NCBI RefSeq assembly: GCF_008831285.2 | Contig: NC_045140.1 | Coordinates: 6,427,528-6,491,527, forward strand | Direction: 5' to 3' | DNA: 64,000 nt | DNA from: Nymphaea colorata | Lineage: Eukaryota; Streptophyta; Magnoliopsida; Nymphaeales; Nymphaeaceae | Part shown: piece after piece, positions 1 to 10,689 of the stretch | Layout: each line of letters opens with the position of its first letter | Numbering within the stretch: position 1 is the stretch's first letter | Made by a program: the position numbers and the translations under genes | Notes under the pieces: model-generated | What the model was told of the DNA's origin: nothing | Databases searched by the model: none | The model's input: the letters and a program-made list of their open reading frames with translations, nothing else

Positions 1-1
1 T

Positions 2-1855
2 CATCTCCATGGCCAGCAACCGCTCAACTTCGCACAGATCATCAACCTCCTCCGGCTGTCCGCAACGACGCAGAACCCATCTCTCGGCCGATCTCTCCAT
101 GCCCACATCATTAAAACTGGCCTCCATAATTCCTCCCGTATGCCGAACACAACCCTCATCGGGATGTACGACAGGTGCGCGCTCCTCCCGGAGGCCCGCC
201 AAGTATTTGACGAGATGTCTCACAGAGACGCCGTCTCCTGGGCTTCCATGCTCACCGCTTACACTCATTCCGGCCACGCCGACCTCGCGCTGACTCTCTT
301 TGCCTCCGTCTCCGCAGCCGGCGGCATTGAGCTTGACGACTTCATGTACGCCACGCTCGCGCGTGCCTGCGGTAGCGTAGCCGCGTTGAGGCAAGGCAAG
401 CAGGTGCACGCAAACTTCGTTACTTCCGACTGGTCCCATGACGATGTCGCGAAGTCCGCCTTGGTCGACATGTATGCGAGATGTGGGTGCGTCGATGATG
501 CTCGTGGCGTCTTCGATTCTATGTCGAGCTGGTCCTACGTCGCCCGGACGGCCATGATTAATGGGTACTCGAGAAACGGGCGTTTTTCGGATGCCATTTG
601 TCTCTTCCAGCGGTTTTCCGACCGGAACGTGGTTTCCTGGACCGCCCTCATATCGGGCTTCGTTCAGAACGGTGATGGTTGTGGTGCGTTTTCCCTTTTT
701 AACGAGATGAGGAGCTATGGTGTTGCGATCGACCCATTTCTCTTATCGTGCGTCGTTGGTGGTTCTGCTAACATGGCGGCGCTGGAGCTGGGCAGACAGT
801 TTCATTCTCTTGTTGTGAAATGTGGGTTTGAGACGAGTATGGTTGTCTGCAATTCCCTTATTGACATGTATGCGAAATGCAGCAATATCATAGCGGCAAG
901 CAAAGTGTTTGATATGTTGCCTCAGAGAGATGTTGTATCTTGGACGACGATGATCGTTGGCTTGGCTCAACATGGGCGCCCCGAGGACGCGTTTGATTTG
1001 TTTCGAGCAATGGTTGATGCTGGGATGAAGCCCAATCAAGTGACCTTTGTTGGCTTGCTATATGCCTGTAGTCATGCTGGGCTGGTCGAGGAAGGCCGCA
1101 GGATTTTCAGTTCAATGAGTGAAGATCATGGGATTAAGCCTGTGCTGCAGCATTATACATGCATGTTGGACCTGTTGGGGCGAGCAGGGCTCCTCGATGA
1201 GGCAGAGGAGGTTGTTAGAAGCATGCCCATGGAGCCTGATGAAGCCTCGTGGGCCTCTCTGCTGAGTGCTTGTCTGAACCATGGAGCCACTAAAATGGGA
1301 ACTAAAATCGCTGATCATCTGCTCAATTTAGATCCCGAGGACCCATCGACGTATATTCTTTTGTCGAATGCATATGCTGCTTCTGGTATGTGGGATCAGA
1401 TGTCAAAGGTGCGGAGGTTGATGGCAGCAAGGGATGTCAAGAAGCAGCCTGGTTATAGCTGGGTGGAACTTGGCAAGGGAAGTCATGTTTTCTATGCTGG
1501 AGATGTTTCACACCCGATGAAAGAGGAGATATTGGCTCTGCTTGGTAGATGGCATGTGGAGATGAAGAAAAGGGGCTACGTTCCTGATACGAGCTTCGTG
1601 TTGCATGACTTGGAGCAGCAAGAGAAGGAGCAGCAGCTGTACCTGCACAGCGAGAGGCTGGCTATTGCATATGGTTTTATTAAGGCAGCTCCTGGAACGG
1701 CCATTAGAATCGTCAAGAACCTTCGCATTTGTGGCGACTGTCATACCGTTATCAAGTTAATCTGTAGCATAATTTGCCGGGAAATCATCGTAAGGGATGC
1801 GACACGGTTTCATCATTTCAAAAATGGCAAATGCTCTTGTGGAGATTTTTGGTGA
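2..1855 (+). CDS. Pentatricopeptide repeat protein, E/DYW class (5' partial)
   Basis: The frame is open from base 2 to the TGA at 1853-1855, so about 617 residues are visible and the start lies before the window; the ATG at 140 is internal because in-frame sequence upstream still reads as PPR protein. Repeats of about 35 residues follow the plant P/L/S pattern, with many 'DMYAKC' and 'RDVVSWT' type motifs. After them come the E/E+ region with a 'PGYSWVE' box and a C-terminal DYW domain carrying HSE, CGDCH and CSCGDFW (DFW variant of the DYW tripeptide). Members of this family bind organellar RNA; the DYW domain is a zinc-dependent cytidine deaminase for C-to-U editing, and its HxE and CxxC ligands are present here. 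Plastid or mitochondrial targeting cannot be judged without the N-terminus. No intron or frame break is seen. Confidence 0.95.
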   Translation, partial: HLHGQQPLNFAQIINLLRLSATTQNPSLGRSLHAHIIKTGLHNSSRMPNTTLIGMYDRCALLPEARQVFDEMSHRDAVSWASMLTAYTHSGHADLALTLFASVSAAGGIELDDFMYATLARACGSVAALRQGKQVHANFVTSDWSHDDVAKSALVDMYARCGCVDDARGVFDSMSSWSYVARTAMINGYSRNGRFSDAICLFQRFSDRNVVSWTALISGFVQNGDGCGAFSLFNEMRSYGVAIDPFLLSCVVGGSANMAALELGRQFHSLVVKCGFETSMVVCNSLIDMYAKCSNIIAASKVFDMLPQRDVVSWTTMIVGLAQHGRPEDAFDLFRAMVDAGMKPNQVTFVGLLYACSHAGLVEEGRRIFSSMSEDHGIKPVLQHYTCMLDLLGRAGLLDEAEEVVRSMPMEPDEASWASLLSACLNHGATKMGTKIADHLLNLDPEDPSTYILLSNAYAASGMWDQMSKVRRLMAARDVKKQPGYSWVELGKGSHVFYAGDVSHPMKEEILALLGRWHVEMKKRGYVPDTSFVLHDLEQQEKEQQLYLHSERLAIAYGFIKAAPGTAIRIVKNLRICGDCHTVIKLICSIICREIIVRDATRFHHFKNGKCSCGDFW

Positions 1856-2880
1856 CTGGTCATGAGGGTTGTTAGTTTCTGTCTCTGCTGGAAATGCATG
1901 AGCAGCAGCACTAACTTCTGATGCTAACCTTTGGCCAACGGAGGAACTGTTAGTTCAGTCTACTGATCCCATACGATAGAAAACTGGAAAGCTGTCATGA
2001 CCTCGTTTTCAATCATTTTTCTTGTGGCTGCACAGGGAAATGCCCAATAACCTGAATTATCCTATGCAAGACTTTCTGTGTAAATGTAATTCTAGAGTCT
2101 CTGGGAATTGTAATCAAATTAGTTACCATCATAAACGTGATTTAACAAAAAGGAAGTCCTCGTCTTACTATAGTGTGTTTAACTCAAGTTAAATCTAAGT
2201 TCAATTGAATCCAACTGAGAGTAACATCCTTCTTTCTCCAAGTAAATAGCTAACCTAAAATCCCTACCTTGACAGTCTATAAAGAAACTCTGGCATACTC
2301 AACATAATCCTATTGATAATTACATCATAAACATTAAACATGCTCTAACAAAAGGGAAGCGCTCTTCTTACTATAACCTGTTTTACTCAAGTTGAATCTC
2401 GTTTCAGTTGAATCCAATTGAAAGTAGCATCCTTCTTTCATCAAGGTAAATAATTAACCTAGAATCGATATTCGATAGTTGTTTACATGTAAAATTTTTC
2501 ATCTTTTTTAACACATAAAATTTTTCAGCTTTAACATATAAACCGTGGGTGGATTTAGAGAGACAAGACTCATCCTGTCTATATGGATTCGATCGTTCTT
2601 GATGCCTTTATTAGGGTAATCAGGCCAAGGACTTACTGAACCTTAAGTTATCTAATGATTGAATGCCATTGGCATCCTAAGTACAATAAAGCAAATGTGC
2701 CTCAGGCTTTTCAAAAATGTTGACATAAATGTATATAAAACTCAAAAAATTAGGGTTCATGAATAGGAGAGTACATAAATAGTAAATGTGCTGCCCTTTG
2801 TTCATCCTAGACCCATGCAAACAAGGATCTAGCACAGATGATTCATGCGAAATAGGAATATACATGATCAAGACTTGGAC
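1856..2880. other. 3' flank of the PPR gene with a diverged 120-bp direct repeat
   Basis: No gene is seen. About 2144-2266 and 2346-2467 are diverged direct copies of one another: both start with an AACAAAA(G/A)GGAAG run and share the CAACTGAGAGTAACATCC / CAATTGAAAGTAGCATCC segment. The 3' end of the PPR transcript must lie in this interval, but no clear polyadenylation signal could be chosen. Confidence 0.6.
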
Positions 2881-3490
2881 TTTTCGGGGTTAGGGTTTTG
2901 ATGTGGTCATATTCTGAACTTGTTTTGATCCAAAGTTTAATATAGATTTAATATCTAAATTAGATTCCAATAAAGATCCAGTTCAAAATTATCTTCTAAG
3001 GTTTCGAGATCCAGATTTCAGAAGTTCATCTTATCTGTTCATGAGATCCAACATCAAGATCTAAATTTGATGTCTAGATCCAAATCCAACTTCATTAATT
3101 AAGTTCCAATATTTGAATTTAAATATCTATAATTTGAGTTTAAGAGATCCAATATTATAAGTGAAATCTATCCTCATGAGACCCAACATTGAGATCCAAA
3201 GTACAATATTAAGTTTCAAATTCTTGTGATTCAAATCTATTCTTAAGATCTAAATCCCAAATCTAGATCAGAATCATGATCCAAATCCAAGGTCCGAGAT
3301 TCAACATTCCCAATTCGGAAGATCAATTGGTCTTGTGATCAAGGTTTACCTAAGATCCAAGTTCTAAAATCATGATCCAATTTTCAAATTGACCTCCCAA
3401 ATTTACAGATCCAAAATCCATTATCCAAATCCATACGACCTAGATCTAATTGATGTTCAATATCATCATGATTTGAATTGGTTAAGTATA
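2880..3490. repeat. GATCCAA-rich dispersed repeat, copy 1
   Basis: The stretch is made of degenerate 'AGATCCAA' and 'GATCTAAAT' words and begins with GGTTAGGGTTTTGA. A clearly related direct copy lies at about 14700-15310: both share the opening, the 'TTTTGATCCAAAGTTT' segment and 'CTATAATTTGAGTTTAAGAG' in the same order. This looks like a fragment of a long, low-complexity transposon (for instance an LTR or internal spacer), but no coding part allows a class to be named. Confidence 0.65.
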
Positions 3491-3504
3491 AAGGATAGGT
3501 GGGT

Positions 3505-3670
3505 TTAAGTAGAAGTGAGCATCGGGCCAGGTACCCAATGGGTCGTGGGGTACTTGGCTCAACTCAGGTCGGGCTTGGGCAACGCAATGAACCTGTCGGG
3601 CCGAGCTAGACAACCTTTCTTTCAGGCTTGGCCTGGCCCGACAAAATAACGGGCTGGGGCTTAGGTAGTT
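3505..3670. repeat. GC-rich hAT-type MITE relic
   Basis: Dense GGGCC/GGCCC words starting with GAGCATCGGGCCAGG resemble the ends of the better preserved GC-rich elements at 4007 and 43786. Neither a clean partner end nor a target duplication was found, so it is taken as a relic. Confidence 0.45.
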
Positions 3671-4891
3671 CAATGATCCCTACCAGAAAGCTAGCGCACA
3701 CTAGGGGTTTTACATTTTTTTATTTAAACGTTGAAACTATTTTTCATTTCTGCTCAGCTTTGCGATGTTGTGAGTATGTGCACTCTGGCGATTGTCTCCT
3801 TCTCTCCCTCTCCCTCTCTGGTGTTTTTTAATCAGTAGTCAGGGCCTGTACTTCTAGACTACACGAATAAATAATTTAATCTACAACAAACATGCTACAA
3901 AAGTAGGAAATCACCTAAGACATATTACTAGGAATGGAGACCGACCTTAGCGTTATTGAGGACTAAGGCTTGAGTATTATTGGTTTGTCACTATGGTGAC
4001 TTGAACAAGGGCTGGGCATCGCGCCGGTCCAATAAGAGTCAGGCCCAGCCAGCTCGACACCTGAAAATCGAGTTTGGGTCTAGCTTGATCGCTGACATAC
4101 GAATCAAGCCCCGTTGGGCTGACTCAGGCCCGGGCCCAATCAGAGCACATACCCGTCAGGTAGGGATGTCAACGGATCGGATATACCTCTTATCATATCC
4201 GATTTTTCGGATATTCATATATTCAAATTCAGATTAAGATTCAGATTCAAATGAAAAGAAGTTTATACCATATCCGAATCCGACTTTAAAATCTACATAT
4301 CTGAATCCGACTTTTAGTTATACTTGAATCCGATCCGAATCCAAATTTTAAGTTATACCTGAATCCGATCCGAATCCGATTTTAAAGTTATATCCGAACC
4401 CGACTTTTAAGTTATATCCGAAACCGATCCGAATTCAACTTTTAAATATCTGAATCCGAACCTGAGAGTTTTGCGGCCTATGAATGGTTGGACAAAAGGT
4501 CTAACCAAACACACCAACTTAAAGTTATAACATAAAAGAAATATAAATTGTATATAAAAGTATAATATGATTAAGATGTAATGGCTTTTACAAAGTTGCA
4601 TATAATAATAGTCAAATAGTTACAATGTACATTATTTAACTTAAAATATTTAAAACTATATCACATAAAACTAATTAATTAATAATTTATATTGTATTTA
4701 ATTAAATGTTTTTGTATAAACAAGCAAACTATTATAATTAAGGCATCAACTAAACAAGATATCTTAAATAATGTATTTATTTAATTAAAAATAATAATAA
4801 AACTTGTACCAAGAAAATTTAATAAAATGAGTATTTTTAAAAATATGAAAATTAATTACAAATAAATATATTTAATATGAAACAACTGTTG

Positions 4892-5150
4892 GCAAGTTTA
4901 TCGTATATAAGAAAAAATTTAAGAATTATATTTTAGCTTCACTTAAAATTTTAAAACTATAGTTTGGCTCTTGCAACAAAACAACTCGTAAGTTTATGAT
5001 ATTTATCGTATATAAAAAAAATTAAAAAATTATTTTTTAGTTTCACTTAAAATTTTAAAACTATAGTTTGACTCTTGCAACAAAACAACTCGTAAGTTTA
5101 TCGTATTTAAAAAGTTGGCTTCATTTAAAATTTTAAAGAAATGAGTTTAA
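4892..5150. repeat. Tandem repeat of about 100 bp, 2.4 copies
   Basis: Three successive blocks share TAAGTTTATCGTAT and CACTTAAAATTTTAAAACTA in the same order, at about 4892, 4987 and 5088; the last is incomplete. They lie in the AT-rich centre of the inner hAT-type element. Confidence 0.7.
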
Positions 5151-5519
5151 GTGTGTTATCTAAACATCGAACTAATTATTCAAAACTAACTAAAACTATT
5201 TTTTCACATATCCAATTTTTTTTGATAATATTGTTTTATAAGGTGTTGTACTCATTATAAATGTCATTTTGACCTTTGTCTCACAAGTTGAGATATGGAG
5301 TTGATTTTGTCAATGTTGAAAATTGAGGAAAAGTGATAATATAAGCATGTCAATTAATAGTAAAAGACTAAAATACTTTATTTGATTTTTTTCTTTATTT
5401 TTATGGGCCAATTCAACAGTCAAGATCATTCTTAATGGGTCAAACATTTAAGAGTCTGCTCCTACCAGATTCAATTTTCTGTTTTTTTTTTACTAGTATA
5501 TTTGATTTTCATACTTTCT

Positions 5520-6655
5520 TGATAATAATTGTTAAATTAGGTGACCTATCTTATTTTTCATTAAAAAAATATTATTTAATATTTTTTTATTTCGTTGAGT
5601 AAATTAAAATAATTTATGTTACATCTGTAAAAAAAGTGTTCAATGATATATTAGAAAATTCATTAGCCCTCTTACCTTTATTACAATAGTTGTTTTTTTT
5701 ACATAAAATTGTATAATTACTCCAATGATATATAAGAGTTTATTAAATCGAGCAATTTGTTGTTTTCCTACAAGTTAAAGACTTTTGTTTTCAAGTTTGT
5801 GAACAATTTGTACGTAATACTTTTGAATGAATTATATGATTATACAAAATAATTTATTTGATTGATTAAGTAAGTAAATTGATAATTTGATAAATATTTT
5901 TTTATGAGTTTATCAGTTTTTTGATATTAAACATATTTAATTGACATTATGCAGAGTGAAGATGCTTTCAAATTAAAATGAATATAATAATACGTTTAAG
6001 ATTTTTATTTATGATAAAACATATTTTCAAATGATTTTCATACTTTTTTCACAAGTTTTTCATATGATTTGTATATTTTTTTTATAAGTTATTCATATGA
6101 CATTTCATAATTTTTTTATATTAATTGTGTATATTGAACATTGATTTATTTTTAAATAATAACACATTTTGATGGAGTAAACTATTATTTATTGATAATC
6201 ACTTATTGAGAATTATTAAATCAAGTGACTCATATTATTTCTCACTTAATGGTCTTTTTTAATTTAATTGAGTTAATTAAAAGACCTTTGCTTTATATCC
6301 ATAAAAAGAGTGTTCAATGATGTCAAACATTCATTCTTCTACATTCTCATTAACTTTTTGAGTTAGTTTTCTTAGCTTTATTACAATAAGTATTTTTTTA
6401 CATAAATTTGTATTATTTAATCAAATCATATAATTTATTAAATCAAACAATTTGTTGTTTTCCTATTAATTAAAGTTTTTTGTTTTTAAATTTGTGAATT
6501 ATGTTATATATCGAATACCTAAGACTTTTAAACATATTATATGATTATACAAAATAATTTACTTGATTAATTAAATAAATTATTGATAATTTGATAAACA
6601 ATTTTTTTTATGAGTTCAACAGTTGTTTCATATTAAATATATTTATTTGTGATTA
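5520..6655. repeat. Two diverged direct repeats of about 430-460 bp
   Basis: About 5520-5945 and 6195-6655 share ordered blocks, such as AGTGTTCAATGAT, CAATTTGTTGTTTTCCTA and ATATGATTATACAAAATAAT, with diverged sequence between. The repeat is internal to the inner hAT-type element and is AT-rich and non-coding. Confidence 0.65.
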
Positions 6656-6847
6656 ATTTTCATATTTTTAAAAATACTTAATTTATTAAATTTTCTTGAT
6701 ATAAGTTTTTTATTATTTTTAATTAAATAAATAAATTATTTAAGATATCTTGTTTAGTTGATGCCTTAACTATAATAGTTTGTTTGTTTGTTTACACAAA
6801 AATGTTTAATTAAATATAATATGAATTATTAATTAATTAGATCACAC

Positions 6848-7145
6848 TGAACGTGGTGTTGGTTACATCAGCTCCACCAACAATGAACGTGCAATTGGTT
6901 ACATCAGCTCCACCAAATGTGGAACCACGTTAGCATGTAATCCATCTTCATGTAAAGATGATGTAACTGAAAAGGGAAACCTTATCGAGTCTGTTAAAGC
7001 TGGAAAGGTTATCCCCCTCCATTGTAAAGCAACAAAGTATATAAAAGGAAAGCAAGAACCACGGTAGTGTGAGAGAGTCCCCGCATCGTGGATGTAGCCT
7101 TAACAGGTGAACCACGTTAAAAATCTCTGAATTTCATTCCTTTCA
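6848..7145 (+). mobile_element. Copia 5' long terminal repeat
   Basis: About 298 bp begin TGAACGTGG and end TTTCA just before the primer-binding site. A TATA box (TATATAAAA) lies at 7039-7046, the expected place for the U3 promoter. No matching 3' copy exists downstream, because the element is truncated near 10138. The first base is chosen by the TG...CA rule. The match of the host arm stops at 6840, so the LTR could begin a few bases earlier. Confidence 0.7.
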
Positions 7146-7147
7146 TA

Positions 7148-7159
7148 TGGTATCAGAGC
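7148..7159 (+). promoter_or_regulatory. Copia primer-binding site (initiator Met-tRNA)
   Basis: TGGTATCAGAGC is the usual plant Copia primer-binding sequence, complementary to the 3' end of initiator methionine tRNA. It lies two bases after the LTR end. Confidence 0.9.
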
Positions 7160-7191
7160 TGATGGTGCTCCATTACTAAACCAGCGTGGAC

Positions 7192-10138
7192 ATGGTAGCC
7201 AGCTTCTCTCCGCTTCCAAGCCTACCAGCTCCTACCTCTTTTCAACACTTCATTTCAACCAAGTTAGATTCTGATAACTATGTATTGTGGGCATCTCAAT
7301 TCTGACCCCTGCTTATCTCCTATGATCTTGAAGGCTTCATTGACGGATCAAAAACTGAACCTCAAAAAACTGTCATCAAGGATGGCAAATCTGCTCCCAA
7401 TCCTGAGTATATAGACTGGCGCCGGCGAGATGAGCTTCTCCTTAGCTGGCTTATTTCTTCTTTGTCTGACTCTGTTCACTCCCAAGTTATTGGATTGGAA
7501 ATGTCTTATGAACTCTGAACCACTCTGCAAGATGCTTATGCTGCATAGTCACGTGCACGCATCTTACAACTTAAGGAGCAGCTACAAAATTTAAGAAAGG
7601 GAAACAAATCTATTTCCCAATTTGTTCATATGGCTAGATCCATTGCCCACCATCTCAAAGTTGCTGGAAAGAAAGTTGAAGAAGAGGACCTTGTTCTTCA
7701 TATACTCCGTGGTCTTCCACCAGAGTATAAAACAATGCGTGTTTCTATTTCTATTCGCAAGAATCCTGTTAGCATGACTGAATTACTTAGTCTCTTGTTG
7801 TCCCATGAAGCCTACCTTGGTGAAGGTGATTCTGTTGAAAAAGCATCCGACTCACAAGTTGAAGCTAATGTCACTCACAGAACCAACCAAGGTAGCAGAA
7901 ATCAATATTATGGAAGGGGAAACTATCGTGGAGGCCGTGGTGGTCGATTTGGCTCACGAGGCAGAGGACGAGGAAACTACAACAACAATAAGCAAAATCA
8001 AAGGTATTATAATGATCAACGCTCTCACATTGTCTGTCAATTATGTGAAAAAATAGGGCACTCGGCAAAGACGTGCAGATTATTCCAGCAATCAGACAAT
8101 TCTAATTCCAATCCTCCTCATGCGTATAATGCTACTACATCTGAGACCACCAGTGATGATTCGTGGTATCCTGATTCTGGTGCTTCCCATCACGTTGCTC
8201 CTGATCTCAGTTCTTTATCAATAAATTCCGCTTACTCGGACACTGATTCTGTCAAGGTGGGAAATGGTACAGGTTTAGCTATTAAACACATTGGTAGTTC
8301 ATCCTTTAAAGTTGGAAATTTCAACTTCAAGAGGCATGATATTCTTCATGTTCCTCTTATCACCAAGAAACTTCTCTTTGTGCATCGGTTTGCTGCAGAT
8401 AATAACGTTGTTTTTGAATTTGATGCAAGAGAGTGCAGAACTAGAGATGCCAGATCCAAACAAGAGCTGTTAAGAGGACACGTTAAAGGAGGAATCTACA
8501 CTCTTGACTTTGACAAGTTTAAAGAAAAAGTTGCTTGCATTGGAGAAAAGGCTAGTCGCGCTACATGGCACGCCCGGTTGGGACATCCAAATAGAAAAAT
8601 TGTTGATCGTGTGCTTAGTTCCTTTAATTTACCTTTTTCAGACTGCAATATCAGAATTTGTTCTTTCTGTCAAACTGCTAAAATGCATAAGTTACCCTTT
8701 AGCCGCATTGATTACAGTAAACTGGAACCTCTAGAGATCATCTTTTCAGATGTATGGAGGCCAACTCCTATTTCTAGTATCTATGGACATCGTTTTTATG
8801 TTATCTTTGTTGATGCATGGTCAAGATTTACATGGCTGTTTTTGAAACATAAATCTGAAGTGCTTGAGACCTTTCAAAAGTTTAAAGCAATGGTTGAAAA
8901 TATGTTTGGAAGAAAAATTAAGAACTTCCATAGTGACGGTGGAGGAGAATACAAGTGCATGGACAACTATTTTTTCAAGGTAGGAATTAAACATCGTTAT
9001 TCCTGTCCTCACACCCAAGAACAGAATGACGTCTCCAAATGCAAACATAGGCATATCATTGAGACTGGATTGACTCTTATAGCTCACAACAATGTGTCAA
9101 AACAACTCTGGAATTTTGCCTTTTCAGCTGCAATATTTCTTATAAATCGATTGCCTGCTGCAGGCTTGAAAAATACAAGTCCTCTTGAAATGCTTTGGAA
9201 CAAGGAACCCAACTACAAGTTTCTTAAAACTTTTGGTTGTTTATGCTTCCCCAACTTGAGAGCGTATAGATCCAACAAACTCAACTATCGATCTCATGCT
9301 CATGTTTTTATGGGTTATAGTGATAATCATCATGGCTATCTATGCATGGATCCTAACTCATTCAAGATTATTGTGTCCAGAGATGTTATTTTCAATGAAG
9401 AAAATTTTCCTTTTATTGAAAAATCAGCTAATGACACTTCGGCCCGAGGAACTCACTCACAAGCTGTTCTTGTGCCTCCATGGCTCTCATCTCCAAGCAG
9501 TGCCCTTGCAGAAAATCCTACTGCTCTTGTTCATGACAGTGGACCGCTTATTGCGCCTAGTTCGCCACAAACAAGTCCAGATCAACCTGCTCTTCAAGAG
9601 GCACCGCTGGTCACCTCAAGGTCTCACTCTATGGTGACACGCTCCCAAACTGGTTCACTCAAACCATCCTCTCGTTATGCTTTTTCTAGTCTCTTAGTGA
9701 CTAAACTCCTTGAAGACAAGGAACCAAAAGATTTTAATGAAGCCACCAAGCATAACGAGTGGCGTGCTGCTATGCACGACGAATTTCAAGCTCTTTGCAA
9801 GAATAAAACATGATTTCTTGTGCCTCGCACCTCAGACATGAATGTTGTGGGATCAAATGGGTGTACAACATCAAACGCAGGTCAGATAGCACTCTTGAGC
9901 GACACAAAGCTAGACTTGTCGCAAAAGGGTTTCACCAAGAAGGAGTCGACTTCTTTGAAACTTTCAGCCCTGTCGTCAAACCAGGTACTATTCGAACCAT
10001 GATCTCACTTGCTTTACGGAGGAATTGGATAATTAGACAACTTGATGTCCATAATGCATTCCTTAATGGAACCTTATGTGAGGAAGTGTATATGGCTCAA
10101 CCACCCGGTTTCGTCGACCACCAATTTCCATGTATATA
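7192..10138 (+). pseudogene. Copia gag-pol polyprotein, decayed and truncated
   Basis: The gag start is at 7192, in frame with the long open part at 7630-9813. Order: gag; CCHC zinc knuckle (about 8035-8076, CQLCEKIGHSAKTC); protease with DSGAS (8172-8186); the H..H..C..C pre-integrase domain; integrase with its two Asp in SDVW and HSDGGG; then the start of reverse transcriptase ([22 protein letters not shown]). Breaks are TGA at 7303, TGA at 7516, TAG at 7546, TGA at 9811 and a one-base frame change near 9855. The third integrase catalytic acidic residue is replaced by Lys at 9037-9039. The sequence stops after the QPPGFVDH motif near 10130, before the RT YVDD box, so RNase H and the 3' LTR are missing. 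It cannot make active protein. Confidence 0.93.
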
Positions 10139-10259
10139 TGGTAAAACCATTACCTTTTAATCAGATTATATATTCATATACAATTTATATTCTTTTTATA
10201 TCATAACTTTAAGTTGGTGTGTTTGGCTAGACCTTTGCCTAACCATTCATAGATCTCAA

Positions 10260-10370
10260 CTTCAAAACGTGGGGACACCAACTCAAGGTTCGGAGACTTC
10301 AAAACGTGGGGACACCAACTCAAGGTTCGGAGACTTCAAAACGTGGGGACACCAACTCAAGGTTCGGAGA
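10260..10370. repeat. Three perfect tandem copies of a 37-bp unit
   Basis: The unit begins CTTCAAAACGTGGGGACACC and repeats without change at 10260-10296, 10297-10333 and 10334-10370. It lies in the right arm of the inner hAT-type element; the left arm has no counterpart, so it expanded after the arms formed. Confidence 0.95.
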
Positions 10371-10580
10371 TGAGATATTTACTTAAATCCGAATCCTAAC
10401 ATCCGATCCGATTTTCTTATTCGAATGTCAAACTGCTTACCATATCCGATTTTTTAAAGGCATTTCAAACAGATATCCAATATGTTGACATCCCTACCGT
10501 CAGGTACCTGGCCTGATGCCCCGGCTTAACTTGAACTAAGGAGTTCACTTGAGATTTTTAAAATTTAACATTTCATGAGG

Positions 10581-10686
10581 TTAGAAAATTATATGCACCT
10601 AAGCGAAATTTCTTCAACTCTAAGAACCAACTTTAGAAAATTATATGCACCTAAGCGGGATTTCTTCAACTCTAAGAACCAACTTG
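10581..10686. repeat. Tandem duplication of about 52 bp
   Basis: TTAGAAAATTATATGCACCT and the following CTCTAAGAACCAACTT segment occur twice in a row, with about two substitutions (GCGAAA versus GCGGGA). Confidence 0.85.
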
Positions 10687-10689
10687 AAG

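Larger units (their letters stand above)
4161..10496. mobile_element. Inner non-autonomous hAT-type element with very long inverted arms
   Basis: The ends are TAGGGATGTCAAC at 4161 and its reverse complement GTTGACATCCCTA ending at 10496. The 8-mer CCGTCAGG flanks it directly (4153-4160 and 10497-10504). An 8-bp duplication and TAGGGATG-type ends are hAT hallmarks. The arms are long: the left arm (4161 to about 4890) is matched in reverse by about 6600-6840 plus about 10138-10496, the right arm being interrupted by a Copia element. The arms carry degenerate 'ATCCGAATCCGA' words. No transposase-like reading frame is present in the AT-rich centre, so the element would need a transposase from elsewhere. 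Confidence 0.75.
4007..10528. mobile_element. Outer GC-rich hAT-type MITE, split by later insertions
   Basis: The left part (4007-4160) begins AAGGGCTGGGCATC and the right part (10497-10528) ends GATGCCCCGGCTTA, an imperfect inverted pair. The identical 8-mer ACTTGAAC flanks it at 3999-4006 and 10529-10536, as expected for a hAT target duplication. If the inner element is taken out, about 180 bp remain, the size of a short non-autonomous element. It has no coding capacity of its own. Confidence 0.7.

Noticed and set aside
140-1855. ATG at 140 as the start of the PPR gene
   Set aside because: The same frame is open upstream to base 2 and reads as PPR sequence, so the gene is cut by the window edge.
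4161-4180. Mutator-like element with 9-bp duplication
   Set aside because: CCGTCAGGT also matches as a 9-mer if the end is moved by one base, but TAGGGATG ends with an 8-bp duplication fit hAT better, and the outer element shows the same pattern.
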